Below, one piece after another: positions 36,124 to 46,336 of a stretch of DNA of 64,000 nucleotides. The notes under the pieces are model-generated. The model saw only the letters and a program-made list of their open reading frames with translations. It made no database searches and was not told the DNA's origin. The stretch is from Rhodobacteraceae bacterium LMO-JJ12 (GTDB lineage Bacteria; Pseudomonadota; Alphaproteobacteria; Rhodobacterales; Rhodobacteraceae). Both the position numbers and the translations under genes were made by a program. Numbering within the stretch: the stretch's first letter is position 1; every line of letters starts with the position of its first letter. The stretch covers positions 801,001 through 865,000 of the forward strand of contig JAKGBX010000002.1 in NCBI GenBank assembly GCA_021555075.1. The letters run 5' to 3'.

Positions 36124-38303
36124 AGCGCGTATTCCGACTCTGTTTTTTCATCGCTGGACTTCTACTTTCGGCACTGGCGATACAACCGGCCCAGGCCGAC
36201 AGTCTGGCAAGTTTCTTACAAGACATCGAGCCCAGCGAGCTTGCCCCCGGCGCCGATGCCTTTGGACCGATCCGCGACGATGTGACCGTCGCACCGGTTC
36301 AGAAAAACGGCGAAACCATCGCCTGGGCGTTCCTCACATCCGATTTCGTAGGCACCACCGGATATTCCGGCAAACCCATTCACGTGGTTGCGGCGATTGA
36401 CGCCGAGGCGGTGCTGACCGGTGTGAAGCTGGTCAAGCATTCGGAGCCGATCGTTCTGATCGGGATTCCCAACTCGAAGATGGTCAAGCTGACCGAGGGG
36501 TATGCCGGGCTTGATCTGAAGGCCGAGGCGGAATCGGGCGGCGATGCGCATGACCTCGACATTATCTCGGGCGCGACCGTCACCATCATGATTATCGACG
36601 ACAGCCTGGTTCGCGCCGGGATCAAGGTTGCGCGGGCACTTGGGCTGGGTGGGCTGGCGCCGCAGATGGACCATGGTCCGCGTCGCGAGGTCGACACCTC
36701 CAAGGAGATTCTTGCAGACTGGCATACACTTGCGGGCGATGGCTCGTCTCGGCGACTGACGCTGGACGTTGGGCAGATCAATGCGGCTTTTGAGGCGACC
36801 GGCGACGAACGCGCCATCAAACGGCCTGAAAAGGGCGAACCGGACGACACTTATATCGACATGCACACGGCGCTGGTTTCGGTGCCTTCAATCGGTAAAT
36901 CGCTTCTGAGCGAAGCAGATTACCAAAACATGCTTGATTGGCTGGAGCCGGGTGAACATGCGCTTCTGATTATGGGGCGCGGAATTTACAGCTTTAAGGG
37001 GTCGGGTTATGTCCGGGGCGGAATTTTCGACCGTATCCAGTTGATTCAAGGTGATGTTTCGGTGCGGTTTTTTGACCACCAACAACGCCGTATCGGATCG
37101 CTTGCCACCACAGACAACCCGAGTTTCAACGAGATCGACCTGTTCAAGATCCCGGCCGATGTCGGGTTTGACCCTGCCGAGCCGTTTCGCATCCAACTGC
37201 TGGCGCAGCGCGCCGTCGGTGCGATCGAGAAAACCTTTCTGACCTTCGATCTGGGCTACAAGCTGCCCGAACAATATCTCAAGCCGCTGCCCAAAGCTGT
37301 GGTGGCGGATGACGCCACCGAGGAAGCCGCCGCCAAGACGGCGCTTTGGCAGCGTATCTGGAAGGATCGCACGGTCGAAATCGGCGTTTTGGGCGCGATG
37401 CTTCTGGTGCTGACGGGAGTGTTCTTCTTCCAGTTTCAGGCAACGCTGAATGCTGCCGCGTTCATGCGGTTCCGGATGATTTTCCTGGCGTTTTCGCTGG
37501 TCTTCCTGGGGTGGTATGCCAATGCGCAGCTCTCCGTGGTGAATCTGATGGCGCTGGCGGCGAGCTTGCGGTCGGGCTTTACCTGGGATGCGTTCCTGAT
37601 GGACCCGCTGGTCTTTATCCAGTGGTTTGCCATTGCTGCCGCGCTGCTGTTTTGGGGGCGGGGGGCCTATTGTGGCTGGCTTTGCCCGTTTGGCGCCTTG
37701 CAGGAGATTACCAACCGCATCGGTCGGCGGCTTTTCAGAATTCCACAATGGACGCTGCCGTGGGGGCTGCATGAGCGGCTCTGGCCGATCAAATACATGA
37801 TCTTCCTCGGGCTTTTCGGCGTTTCGCTGGCGTCGATGACGATGGCCGAGAAACTCGCCGAGGTGGAGCCGTTCAAGACTGCGATCATTCTCAAGTTCGT
37901 GCGCGACTGGCCGTTTGTGGTCTTTGCCGTGGCGCTCTTGGTGGCGGGGCTGTTCGTTGAGCGGTTCTATTGCCGTTATCTCTGTCCGCTGGGTGCAGCA
38001 TTGGCGATCCCGGCGCGCATTCGGATGTTCGACTGGCTGCGCCGTTACAAGGAATGCGGCAGCCCGTGCCAGACCTGTGCCAACGAGTGCCCGGTTCAGG
38101 CGATCCATCCGACGGGTGAGATCAACCCGAACGAGTGCGTGAACTGCCTGCATTGTCAGGTTCTCTATCAATCCGAGGAAAAATGCCCGGTTGTCATTCG
38201 CAAGCTGAAACGGCGCGCGAAAGTCAGCGAGGCAAATCCTGAATTCAAACTTGGAAAACCCCCGGCGGGTCACCCCAATGCCGCCGGATCAACCGCTTCT
38301 TAA
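36114..38303 (+). CDS. nosR: NosR, membrane flavo-iron-sulfur protein of N2O respiration
   Basis: 729 residues from a TTG start at 36114; GGGAGG (36102-36107) lies at proper spacing and there is no ATG that keeps the signal peptide. The periplasmic FMN domain contains SGATVT (152-157), where Thr is the flavin attachment site. Membrane helices from about 420 follow, with [12 protein letters not shown] and [10 protein letters not shown], and the C-terminus has two polyferredoxin clusters ([13 protein letters not shown] and [12 protein letters not shown]...CP). NosR transfers electrons from the quinone pool to NosZ and is needed for its expression and activity. Confidence 0.96.
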   Translation: MELKRVFRLCFFIAGLLLSALAIQPAQADSLASFLQDIEPSELAPGADAFGPIRDDVTVAPVQKNGETIAWAFLTSDFVGTTGYSGKPIHVVAAIDAEAVLTGVKLVKHSEPIVLIGIPNSKMVKLTEGYAGLDLKAEAESGGDAHDLDIISGATVTIMIIDDSLVRAGIKVARALGLGGLAPQMDHGPRREVDTSKEILADWHTLAGDGSSRRLTLDVGQINAAFEATGDERAIKRPEKGEPDDTYIDMHTALVSVPSIGKSLLSEADYQNMLDWLEPGEHALLIMGRGIYSFKGSGYVRGGIFDRIQLIQGDVSVRFFDHQQRRIGSLATTDNPSFNEIDLFKIPADVGFDPAEPFRIQLLAQRAVGAIEKTFLTFDLGYKLPEQYLKPLPKAVVADDATEEAAAKTALWQRIWKDRTVEIGVLGAMLLVLTGVFFFQFQATLNAAAFMRFRMIFLAFSLVFLGWYANAQLSVVNLMALAASLRSGFTWDAFLMDPLVFIQWFAIAAALLFWGRGAYCGWLCPFGALQEITNRIGRRLFRIPQWTLPWGLHERLWPIKYMIFLGLFGVSLASMTMAEKLAEVEPFKTAIILKFVRDWPFVVFAVALLVAGLFVERFYCRYLCPLGAALAIPARIRMFDWLRRYKECGSPCQTCANECPVQAIHPTGEINPNECVNCLHCQVLYQSEEKCPVVIRKLKRRAKVSEANPEFKLGKPPAGHPNAAGSTAS

Positions 38304-38341
38304 GTTCAACCGCTTCTCAAAAGTTCCTGAAGGAGGAAAAT

Positions 38342-40252
38342 ATGTCGGAAGAAATCAAAACACCAAGAATGACGCGTCGCGGAATGCTTGGCGCCACTGC
38401 TACCGGTGCCGTTCTGGCCACCACAGGTGTTGGTGCATCGATGATGAGCGCGGGTCCGGCCCACGCGGCCAAAAACCCGCTGCACCTGGCTCCGGGTGAG
38501 TTGGATGATTATTACGGTTTCTGGTCCTCGGGTCAGTCCGGTGAACTGCGTATCATGGGCTTCCCGTCGATGCGCGAGCTGATGCGGGTTCCGGTGTTCA
38601 ACCGTTGCTCGGCCACGGGCTGGGGCCAGACCAATGAATCGCTCAAGATCCTCACTGAGGGCCTGATGCCGGAAACCAAAGAGTTTCTGGCCAAGAAAAA
38701 CATGAAGACCTATGACAACGGCGATTTGCACCACCCGCATATGTCGTTCACCGATGGCACCTATGACGGGCGTTATCTGTTCATGAACGACAAGGCCAAC
38801 ACGCGTGTTGCCCGTGTGCGTTGCGACGTGATGAAATGCGACAAGATCACCGAGATCCCCAACGCCCACGCGATCCACGGTCTGCGTCCGCAGAAATTCC
38901 CGCGCACCGGCTATGTCTTTGCCAACGGGGAAGATGAGACGCCGAAGGTCAACGACGGCAAGATCCTCGACGACCCGTCGCAATATGTGAACTTCTTCAC
39001 CGCGCTGGACGGCGACACGATGGACGTGTCCTGGCAGGTGATGGTGTCGGGCAACCTCGACAACACCGATTGCGACTATCAGGGCAAATACGCCTTCTCG
39101 ACCTCGTACAACTCGGAAATGGGCACCAACCTGGCCGAGATGACCGAGAACGAGATGGATCACGTTGTCGTCTTCAATCTCAAGGAGATCGAAAAAGGCG
39201 TGGCCGCTGGCGATGTCGAAATGCTGAACGGTGTGCCGGTGATCGACGGGCGCAAGGAGCACAACAAGAAATACACGCGCTATATCCCGATCCCCAACAG
39301 CCCGCACGGCTGTAACACTGCACCCGATGGCATTCACGTTGTCATCAACGGCAAGCTGTCGCCGACCTGTTCGGTTATTGATGTGCGCAAACTGGACGCG
39401 CTGTTTGAAGAGGATGCCGATCCGCGTTCGGCTATCGTGGCTGAACCGCAACTGGGTCTTGGGCCGCTCCACACCGCGTTTGACGGCAAGGGCATGGCTT
39501 ACACCACGCTGTTCCTCGACAGCCAAATGGTGAAATGGGACATTGCGAAGGCCGTACAGGCTTATGCGGGTGAAGATGTTGACCCGATCATCAGCAAGGT
39601 GGACGTGCATTACCAACCGGGCCACAACCACACCACCATGGGTGAAACCAAGGAGGCCGATGGCAACTGGCTGATCTCGCTCAACAAGTTCTCCAAAGAC
39701 CGGTTCCTCAATGTGGGTCCGCTCAAGCCCGAGAACGAGCAGATCATCGACATCTCGACCGATGACATGAAGGTTGTGCATGATGGGCCGACCTTTGCGG
39801 AACCGCATGATGTGATCCTGGTGCGGGCCGATATCGTCAACCCGGTGAACGTCTGGGATCGCAATGACGTGACCTGGGAAGATGCGCGCAAGCAGGCCGA
39901 GGCCGATGGCGTCATTCTTGAGGATGGTCATGACGAGATCATCCGCGACGGCAACAAGGTGCGGGTCTATATGTATTCCGCGGCGCCGACCTTCAGCCTT
40001 GAGAAGTTCACTGTGAAACAGGGCGATGAGGTGACGATCTATATCACCAACATCGATGAGATCGACGATCTCACCCACGGTTTCACACTGAACAACTATG
40101 GCATCGCGTTTGAAATTGGACCGATGGCGACAGCCTCGATCACCTTCACCGCGGATCGTCCGGGTGTGCATTGGTATTACTGCCAGTGGTTCTGCCACGC
40201 GCTCCACATGGAAATGCGCGGCCGGATGATGGTCGAGCCGGCGGAGGCCTGA
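38342..40252 (+). CDS. nosZ: Nitrous oxide reductase, clade I (Tat-exported)
   Basis: 636 residues. A Tat signal (MTRRGMLG, twin Arg at 12-13, cleavage after AHA) places it in the clade I group. The CuZ-site ligand motif DLHHPH lies at 128-133; the C-terminal CuA cupredoxin domain has C-x3-C-x3-H-x2-M at Cys614, Cys618, His622 and Met625. A seven-bladed propeller makes up most of the rest. The enzyme reduces N2O to N2 in the periplasm as the last denitrification step. AAGGAGG lies before the ATG at 38342. Confidence 0.98.
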   Translation: MSEEIKTPRMTRRGMLGATATGAVLATTGVGASMMSAGPAHAAKNPLHLAPGELDDYYGFWSSGQSGELRIMGFPSMRELMRVPVFNRCSATGWGQTNESLKILTEGLMPETKEFLAKKNMKTYDNGDLHHPHMSFTDGTYDGRYLFMNDKANTRVARVRCDVMKCDKITEIPNAHAIHGLRPQKFPRTGYVFANGEDETPKVNDGKILDDPSQYVNFFTALDGDTMDVSWQVMVSGNLDNTDCDYQGKYAFSTSYNSEMGTNLAEMTENEMDHVVVFNLKEIEKGVAAGDVEMLNGVPVIDGRKEHNKKYTRYIPIPNSPHGCNTAPDGIHVVINGKLSPTCSVIDVRKLDALFEEDADPRSAIVAEPQLGLGPLHTAFDGKGMAYTTLFLDSQMVKWDIAKAVQAYAGEDVDPIISKVDVHYQPGHNHTTMGETKEADGNWLISLNKFSKDRFLNVGPLKPENEQIIDISTDDMKVVHDGPTFAEPHDVILVRADIVNPVNVWDRNDVTWEDARKQAEADGVILEDGHDEIIRDGNKVRVYMYSAAPTFSLEKFTVKQGDEVTIYITNIDEIDDLTHGFTLNNYGIAFEIGPMATASITFTADRPGVHWYYCQWFCHALHMEMRGRMMVEPAEA

Positions 40253-40255
40253 TTC

Positions 40256-41521
40256 ATGCGCTGGCTCCTGCCTCTTGTTGCGTGCCTGATTGTGACGCTC
40301 GGCCATGGTGGCCGGGCGGCGGAATGGGACGTGCCGAACAGGGCGGGGGCCATTGCCGAAACATTGGCGCAGGCGGCGGATGGTGACATCCTTCGCCTCG
40401 CCCCCGGAACTTACCATGAAACGCTCGTGTTCGACCGGCCAATGGTGCTGGATGGGCAGGGCGAAGCGACGCTGGACGGTGGCGGGCAGGGCAGTGTGAT
40501 CACTGTGACCGGTCCCGACGTAACCGTGAAGGGGCTGACCGTGATCGGCTCGGGATCGAGCCACGATACGATTGATAGCGGTATCCAGCTGACCAAGACG
40601 GCGACAGCGCCGCAGATTTTGAACAATGTCCTTCTGGGCAACCTTTATGGCGTCGATATTCACGGGGCCAAAGATGCTCTTGTGAAGGGCAACCGTATCG
40701 AGGGACGGCATGACCATCATGTGAATGCGCGCGGCAACGGCGTTTATGTGTGGAACTCGCCCGGTGCCATCGTGGAAGGCAACGATATCCGCTATGGGCG
40801 CGATGGTATTTTCGTCAACACCAGCAAGAACAACATCTTTCGCGACAACCTGTTTCGCGACACGCGCTTCTCGGTGCATTACATGTATGCCAACGACTCT
40901 GAGGTCAGTGGCAATGTCTCGATCGGCAATGATCTGGGCTATGCCGTGATGTTCTCAAAGAACGTCAAGGTGATCGGCAATGTTTCGATCAATGACCGCG
41001 AGCATGGCGTGATGCTGAACTATGCCAACCAGAGCGAAATCCGCGACAATTTCGTCCGCGGTGCCAAGGAACGATGCACCTTCCTTTATAATGCCAACAA
41101 GAACGATTTTATCGGCAACTGGTTTGAGGGCTGTGACATCGGTATCCATTTCACTGCCGGATCGCAGGATAACCGCATCGTGAACAACAGTTTCATCGGC
41201 AATCGCACGCAGGTGAAATATGTATCTACCCAGTGGGTTGAGTGGTCCGAAGACGGGCGCGGAAATTACTGGTCTGATTTTGCCGCATATGACGTGGATG
41301 GTGATGGTATCGCCGATATGCCATATCGCCCGAATGACAGCATGGATCATGTGCTCTGGACCCAGCCCTCGGCCAAGCTTTTGCTTGGCTCGCCGGCGGT
41401 ACAGTTGGTGCGTTGGTCGCAGGCGGCTTTTCCGGCGCTTTTGCCCGGCGGGGTGGTCGACAGTAATGCGCTGATGCGGCCGGTTGTGCCCTCAGCTATG
41501 GAAAAGGTGCCACATGACTGA
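40256..41521 (+). CDS. nosD: NosD, periplasmic copper-site assembly protein
   Basis: 421 residues with a signal peptide (LLPLVACLIVTLGHGGRA). The body is a right-handed beta-helix built from short Asn/Gly/Ile repeats, as seen in GNRIEGRHDHHVNARGNGVY and several VIGNVSIND-type units. NosD works with NosF and NosY to build the CuZ cluster of NosZ. Its start lies 3 bp after the nosZ stop and its stop overlaps nosF by 8 bp. Confidence 0.95.
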   Translation: MRWLLPLVACLIVTLGHGGRAAEWDVPNRAGAIAETLAQAADGDILRLAPGTYHETLVFDRPMVLDGQGEATLDGGGQGSVITVTGPDVTVKGLTVIGSGSSHDTIDSGIQLTKTATAPQILNNVLLGNLYGVDIHGAKDALVKGNRIEGRHDHHVNARGNGVYVWNSPGAIVEGNDIRYGRDGIFVNTSKNNIFRDNLFRDTRFSVHYMYANDSEVSGNVSIGNDLGYAVMFSKNVKVIGNVSINDREHGVMLNYANQSEIRDNFVRGAKERCTFLYNANKNDFIGNWFEGCDIGIHFTAGSQDNRIVNNSFIGNRTQVKYVSTQWVEWSEDGRGNYWSDFAAYDVDGDGIADMPYRPNDSMDHVLWTQPSAKLLLGSPAVQLVRWSQAAFPALLPGGVVDSNALMRPVVPSAMEKVPHD

Positions 41522-42407
41522 GGTTGCGCTTAGAGTTGAAAAAGCCCGCAAGATGCGTGGCAAAGCCTGTGTTCTGAATGACGTGGATTTGAGCGTGGCG
41601 CCGGGTGAGCGGGTGGCCTTGCTGGGGCATAACGGGGCCGGGAAATCGACGTTGATCAAGACCATCCTGGGGCTGACGCCGTTGTCGGGTGGGTCGATCA
41701 GCGTGAATGGGGCGAAGCCGGGCAGCGGCGCGGCGCGCCGTGCGACTGCGTTTTTGCCCGAAGCGGTGAGTTTTCACCCGGCCCTGACCGGACGTGAGCA
41801 ACTGACCCTGTTTGCGCGCCTTGACGGGGCGGCGGCAGATATCGAAGGTCTTCTGGAGCGGGTCGGGCTGGATGATGCCATGGACCGCCGTATCGGGGCC
41901 TATTCCAAGGGGATGCGCCAGCGGCTGGGGCTTGCGCAGGTCTTGCTGGGACAGCCCGCCGTGGCGCTTCTGGATGAGCCGACATCAGGGCTTGATCCGG
42001 TGTCGCGGCAAGATCTTTATGCCATTATTGATGATCTGGCCGCGCAGGGCACTGCCGTTTTGATCGCCAGCCATGCGCTGACCGAGGTCGAGGCGCAGAC
42101 GGACCGGATTGCCATTCTGCGCAAGGGTGTGAAGGTGGCCGATGACACGCTGGCTAACCTGTCGCTTGAAGCCGGGCTGCCGACGAAACTGCGGATTCGG
42201 GCCAGTCAGGACGTTGATGCGCTGGCCGCGAAAACCGGCGGCACGCGGATCAATGGCGCGTCTGTCGAAATTCTCTGCACGCCTGCGTCCAAGATGGAAG
42301 CGCTGCGCCGGATCGCCGCGATGGGCGATGCGGTGGCCGATCTTGAGATGACGCCGCCGCGGCTGGAAGATCTCTATCGCCATTATGCCAAGGAGGCGAA
42401 ACAATGA
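41514..42407 (+). CDS. nosF: NosF, ABC transporter ATP-binding subunit
   Basis: 297 residues. Walker A is GHNGAGKST (38-46); the ABC signature is YSKGMRQRLGLAQ and Walker B is VALLDEPTSGLD. It energises the NosDFY complex that delivers a sulfur species or otherwise assembles the CuZ site. ATG at 41514 inside the nosD end; the stop overlaps the nosY ATG (ATGA). Confidence 0.95.
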   Translation: MTEVALRVEKARKMRGKACVLNDVDLSVAPGERVALLGHNGAGKSTLIKTILGLTPLSGGSISVNGAKPGSGAARRATAFLPEAVSFHPALTGREQLTLFARLDGAAADIEGLLERVGLDDAMDRRIGAYSKGMRQRLGLAQVLLGQPAVALLDEPTSGLDPVSRQDLYAIIDDLAAQGTAVLIASHALTEVEAQTDRIAILRKGVKVADDTLANLSLEAGLPTKLRIRASQDVDALAAKTGGTRINGASVEILCTPASKMEALRRIAAMGDAVADLEMTPPRLEDLYRHYAKEAKQ

Positions 42408-43225
42408 CCCGTTTTCTGGCCATCACGCGCACTGAATTGCTGATCCTGGGGCGCAATCGCTGGCTGTTCATGGCGACGCTGATCATGGTGCTGTTCGCGC
42501 TGGCGCTGACCTTTGCTGGATCGGCGCCTACGGGCACTTTGGGCGTTGATATGCTGACCGTTTCGGTGGCGTCGATGACGACGTTGTCGGTTTACCTCGC
42601 GCCCTTGCTTGCGTTGATGATCTCGTTTGATGCCATCGCGGGTGAGAATGAACGCGGCAGCCTTGGCTTGCTGCTCTCTTACCCGGCGGGGCGCGGCGAG
42701 ATTTTGATGGGCAAGTTTGCCGCGCATCTGGCGGCTCTGGCTTTTGCCATGGTGATCGGCTTTGGGTCGGCCGGGGCTGTGGCGGGATGGTTTGGCGGTG
42801 CGGGGGCCGAGAGCCTTGTGGCGCTGGCGCGGCTGATCGGCACGTCGATCCTGTTGGGCGCGGTGTTTCTGGCGCTGGGCTATTTGCTGTCGTCGCTGGC
42901 CAAAAGCGCGACGGCGGCGGCGGGGATGAGTGCCGGGGTGTGGCTGATCTTTGTGGTGCTCTATGATCTGGGCCTGCTCGGGGCGGTGGTGATGGATTCG
43001 GGCGGGGCGTTTACGCAGAAGGTGTTCCCGTGGCTGATGGTTGCCAACCCGGCGGATGCGTTCCGGGTGTGGAATATCGCGGCTTCGGAAGGTGTGGCGC
43101 TGACCAGCGGCATGACCGGCGCGGCGCAGGCGTTGCCAAGTTGGGCGGCCCCGCTTTCGCTGCTGATCTGGCCGTTTATCGGGTTTGTCGCGGCACGCGC
43201 AGCGTTTCGGAGGGTGGAGCCATGA
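42404..43225 (+). CDS. nosY: NosY, ABC transporter permease
   Basis: 273 residues with six hydrophobic segments. ISFDAIAGENERGSLGLLLSYPAGRGEILMGK-type text in its first third marks the ABC-2 permease family. It forms the membrane part of NosDFY. Both ends are coupled by ATGA overlaps, with nosF upstream and nosL downstream. Confidence 0.94.
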   Translation: MTRFLAITRTELLILGRNRWLFMATLIMVLFALALTFAGSAPTGTLGVDMLTVSVASMTTLSVYLAPLLALMISFDAIAGENERGSLGLLLSYPAGRGEILMGKFAAHLAALAFAMVIGFGSAGAVAGWFGGAGAESLVALARLIGTSILLGAVFLALGYLLSSLAKSATAAAGMSAGVWLIFVVLYDLGLLGAVVMDSGGAFTQKVFPWLMVANPADAFRVWNIAASEGVALTSGMTGAAQALPSWAAPLSLLIWPFIGFVAARAAFRRVEP

Positions 43226-43746
43226 TGCGCTTGATCCTGTTGGGCTTTGCCGCGCTGGCGCTGGCGGCGTGTCAGGAGGAGGAGGCCAAGGCGCCACCTG
43301 CGCCGACGGAGTTGACAGAGACCGCGTTGAGCTATTTCTGTCAGATGGATGTTGCCGAACATGGCGGCCCGAAAGGACAGATCCATCTTGATGGCCATCC
43401 GCAACCGTTGTTTTTTGCGCAGGTGCGCGACCTTGTGGCCTATATCAAAAGCCCCGAGCGTGACGCCATGATCACCGCGATCTATGTCAGCGACATGGGT
43501 GTCGCGGAAACCTGGGCGGAGCCTGGGAGCACCAACTGGATACCGGCGGAAGCGGCGTTTTTCGTTGTCGGGTCCGAGGTCGCGGGCGGTATGGGCGCGC
43601 CCGAGATCGTGCCGTTTTCTGACCATGAACGAGCGCAGGATTTTATTGCCCAATATGGCGGGGAGGCGATGCGCCTGCCCGATATTCCCGACGAGGCCGC
43701 GCTGGGCGCGGTCGATCTTGATCAACCGCTGGAGACACCGTCATGA
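43222..43746 (+). CDS. nosL: NosL, copper chaperone lipoprotein
   Basis: 174 residues from ATG at 43222. A lipoprotein signal ends at LAAC with Cys17 as the lipidated residue. The metal-site region YFCQMDVAEHGGPKGQ carries the Cys/Met ligand pair typical of NosL. It supplies Cu(I) to NosZ in the periplasm. GGAGGG precedes the ATG; overlaps nosY and nosX by ATGA. Confidence 0.93.
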   Translation: MMRLILLGFAALALAACQEEEAKAPPAPTELTETALSYFCQMDVAEHGGPKGQIHLDGHPQPLFFAQVRDLVAYIKSPERDAMITAIYVSDMGVAETWAEPGSTNWIPAEAAFFVVGSEVAGGMGAPEIVPFSDHERAQDFIAQYGGEAMRLPDIPDEAALGAVDLDQPLETPS

Positions 43747-44672
43747 CCAATCTCTCGCGCCGCCGATTTGTAACAATTGCAGCGGCCAGTTCTGCCTTGT
43801 TCGCGGCAGGCGCCTTGCCTGCTGTTGCCAAATCCGCCCCTCAGGCGACATGGCGCGGGGTGGCGCTTGGGGCGCCGACCTCGATGCGCTTTGATGGACT
43901 GAGCGATGCAGAGGCGGCGCCTGTCATCGCGGCGGTCGAAGCCGAGCTGGCGCGGCTGGAAGGCATCTTCAGCCTCTATCGCCCAGGTTCGGAAATCAGC
44001 CGGTTGAACGAAGCGGGGCGGCTTGAGCGGCCATCGCCCGAACTTCTGGAAGTGTTGGGCATGTCGTCGGCGTTGCACGAGGCGACGGGTGGGGCGTTTG
44101 ATCCGACGGTGCAGCCGCTCTGGCAGGTGTTGGCCCTAGGTGGCAACGAGGACGAGATTGCGCAGGCACGCGGGCTGATCGGATTTGACGCGTTGCATTT
44201 TGATGTTGATGCGGTGCGGTTTGAAGGCGCGCGCGGGCGTGCCATCACGCTTAACGGGATTGCCCAGGGGGCGATCACCGACCGGATTGCGGCGCTCCTG
44301 CGGGCGCGAGGGCTTAGCAATATCCTGATCGACATGGGCGAAATTGCCGCCATTGGTCCGCGCGGCGATGGTACGCCGTGGCGTGTCGGGGTGGCGGCGC
44401 CGGATGGTGAGATGGTGCATCGCATCACCCTGAGCGACCGGGCGGTTGCGACCTCGGCCAGCCACTCGATGATGTTGAACGAGGCCGAGGGGCAGGGGCA
44501 TATCCTGTCGCCAAACGGCGGGGCGGTTGGCGCGCGGCTGGTCTCGGTTTCGGCGGGGCGTGCAGCCTTGGCCGATGGGCTTTCGACCGCGCTTTGCCTG
44601 ATGTCCGAGGCCGAAGCCGCGCGGGCGATAGCGCGGTTTGAGACGGCGAAGCTGGAACTTCTGCGCGGCTAA
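43743..44672 (+). CDS. nosX: NosX, FAD:protein FMN transferase (ApbE family)
   Basis: 309 residues. A twin-arginine signal LSRRRFVTIAA leads into an ApbE domain with SLYRPGSEISRLN, GAFDPTVQPLW, TLNGIAQGAITDRIA and IDMGEIAAIG motifs. It attaches FMN to the threonine of NosR in the periplasm. It ends the nosCRZDFYLX operon; its ATG overlaps the nosL stop. Confidence 0.95.
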   Translation: MTNLSRRRFVTIAAASSALFAAGALPAVAKSAPQATWRGVALGAPTSMRFDGLSDAEAAPVIAAVEAELARLEGIFSLYRPGSEISRLNEAGRLERPSPELLEVLGMSSALHEATGGAFDPTVQPLWQVLALGGNEDEIAQARGLIGFDALHFDVDAVRFEGARGRAITLNGIAQGAITDRIAALLRARGLSNILIDMGEIAAIGPRGDGTPWRVGVAAPDGEMVHRITLSDRAVATSASHSMMLNEAEGQGHILSPNGGAVGARLVSVSAGRAALADGLSTALCLMSEAEAARAIARFETAKLELLRG

Positions 44673-44916
44673 AGCGGTTCGAGACGCTTCAGGGCCGGGC
44701 GGAACAGGCAGAGGGGTTTGCGCTTGGTTGCGGCCCTTGATTGGTTGCGGCCCTTGATTGCGGCCTTTTGCCGCCTCATTCTTGCCATGATTTGGCCATC
44801 ACTCTGCCACGCGAGGAGAGCATTCTCGACACATCTGGGCTGGGGGCGCCTGGGTCTTTCGTGCAGAATTCACAGCGAATTCATGCAAAGGCTCTTTATG
44901 TGTAAGAGGCCAACGC
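44673..44916. other. Intergenic region after nosX, with a short tandem repeat
   Basis: About 244 bp. A 17-bp unit TTGGTTGCGGCCCTTGA occurs twice in tandem (44724-44740 and 44741-44757) followed by a partial third copy TTGCGGCC. A weak hairpin AGCG...CGCT lies just after the nosX stop. No ORF is convincing here; a 79-codon frame over the repeat looks like noise. Confidence 0.5.
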
Positions 44917-45780
44917 GTGTTGGAACAGCAAATCAAAGAGATGCCGCGGCGCGATGATGCTGCGTCGGAACCCGTTGATGAAACCCTGAGCGTGGTGCGC
45001 CAGATGATGGCGGAAGAAAGCAGGGCGGCACCCAAGCCGCACAGCCCATCAGCTGCGCCGCAGGAAAAGCCCGTAGTGTCCACTGCACCCGCTGCGCAGA
45101 GACGCCGAAACCCGCCGATCAAGGGCCGCGCTGCGCTGCCCGATCTGGAGGAGCCGACGCCCGACCCGCAGGAGCGGCGCCGCGCGCCGCGCGAGGTGGT
45201 GCCGGATTTATTGCCCCGCATATCCATGCTGAGCCGGATTGGTGCGCTTTTCCCGCGCCGCTCGCGCGCTATTGACGGAGAGGGTGAAGTCGCAGACCAA
45301 GCTGATCTGCAATACACCCGAGAAGAGGTGGCGGCCGGGCACGGTCAGCGCCGGCTGTCGCAGGCGATCAGGGAGTTTCGCCCGACCCGCAAACAGATCG
45401 CTTTTGTTGTTCTGGTCGGGATCATGTTGTGGCGGCCGTGGTTGATTCCGGGGCTACTTTTCGTGACGTTCTGGGTGGCGCTGATTGCCTATCTGTCAGT
45501 GGGGCCGGACCGGGTGCGAGAGATTGGCCAAGGTCGCTGGGAGTGGTTCAGCGCACGACATCCTGAGCGCGCGGAGCGCGTTCTGACGTGGGCGCAGAGG
45601 TGGGCCGATCGGATGGATGGCTGGTTGGCGCGTCTGCCCGAGCGTTGGACCGACGGGATCTATCTGCCCGATTTGGGAAGATCGCAGGCCGATGCCGGAC
45701 CTGTTGAGGCGCAGCCCGACCCGTTCGATCGGCTGGCGGCGCAACAGCAGACAGCGGCGATACCGGGCGGGCGGGCCTGA
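44917..45780 (+). CDS. Membrane-anchored conserved hypothetical protein
   Basis: 287 residues from GTG at 44917 (AAGAGG upstream). Residues 1-140 are polar, Pro/Arg/Glu-rich and probably disordered; a helix DETLSVVRQMMAEE lies near the start. A hydrophobic hairpin (FVVLVGIMLWRPWLIPGLLFVTFWVALIAYLSV, two short helices around 162-193) follows, then an Arg/Trp-rich C-terminal tail. No enzyme motif. It is the first gene of the secE-nusG stretch and may be membrane-tethered with both ends in the cytoplasm. Confidence 0.7.
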   Translation: MLEQQIKEMPRRDDAASEPVDETLSVVRQMMAEESRAAPKPHSPSAAPQEKPVVSTAPAAQRRRNPPIKGRAALPDLEEPTPDPQERRRAPREVVPDLLPRISMLSRIGALFPRRSRAIDGEGEVADQADLQYTREEVAAGHGQRRLSQAIREFRPTRKQIAFVVLVGIMLWRPWLIPGLLFVTFWVALIAYLSVGPDRVREIGQGRWEWFSARHPERAERVLTWAQRWADRMDGWLARLPERWTDGIYLPDLGRSQADAGPVEAQPDPFDRLAAQQQTAAIPGGRA

Positions 45781-45877
45781 TTGGCAAGACCGGTTGACTC
45801 GGTCTGAACTGGCGGGCTTGAAATCGACTGACTGTCCGCGTATGTGACGCCCAAGAGATATTCGAAAAGAAGACAAC

Positions 45878-46075
45878 ATGGCGCGCACAAATCCCCTTCA
45901 GTTCATCCAGCAGGTTCGTGGCGAGGTTGCCAAGGTTATCTGGCCGACCCGTCGTGAGGTGTTCCTGACCACCGTCATGGTATTCATCATGGCGACCCTG
46001 ACGGCGGTGTTCTTTGCGCTGGTGGATGTGTTGATCCGTTCGGGGCTGCAAGGTGTGCTGAGCCTGTTTGGCTGA
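45878..46075 (+). CDS. secE: Protein translocase subunit SecE
   Basis: 65 residues with the conserved QFIQQVRGEVAKVIWPTRREV amphipathic helix and one C-terminal membrane helix, the short single-helix form usual in alphaproteobacteria. SecE stabilises SecY in the translocon. It is preceded by a 97-bp gap with a TTGACT hexamer at 45794-45799 that may be part of a promoter. Confidence 0.95.
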   Translation: MARTNPLQFIQQVRGEVAKVIWPTRREVFLTTVMVFIMATLTAVFFALVDVLIRSGLQGVLSLFG

Positions 46076-46336
46076 CACCGTGCCGGTTCAGGCCGATCGG
46101 GTCTGACGCATGGTGGCGGGCATATGATGGACGCTTGGGGGCGGCGCGGTGAAAAAACCGGCGCGGCCCCTTGAATTTACCGGGCCATGGCGGTAGGTCA
46201 CGGCCAATTCCCCGACATGGCGTGCTGCGAATCGTGCTGCACGCCGCTTTTTGTTGCGGGCGGCTTGGCGGGCAACCGCATGAGATTATGAAATTCACCG
46301 GCTGCATTTGCTGGTCAGAACAGGATCGATCGATAG
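46076..46336. other. secE-nusG gap with strong hairpin and a Cys-rich mini-ORF
   Basis: About 260 bp, longer than the usual few bases between these genes. A hairpin spans 46138-46170 (GGGGC/GCCCC and GCGC/GCGC steps, A-rich loop), followed by a poor T run, so it could attenuate transcription. An ATG frame 46187-46291 of 34 residues holds MACCESCCTP but has no ribosome binding site. Confidence 0.4.

Noticed and set aside
38306-40879. An 857-codon antisense frame across nosZ and the start of nosD
   Set aside because: Same cause; nosZ on the plus strand is certain and the antisense product has no motif.
45794-45822. A TTGACT hexamer as a full secE promoter
   Set aside because: The -10 at the right distance (CTTGAA) is a poor match, so only the -35 is mentioned in the secE entry.
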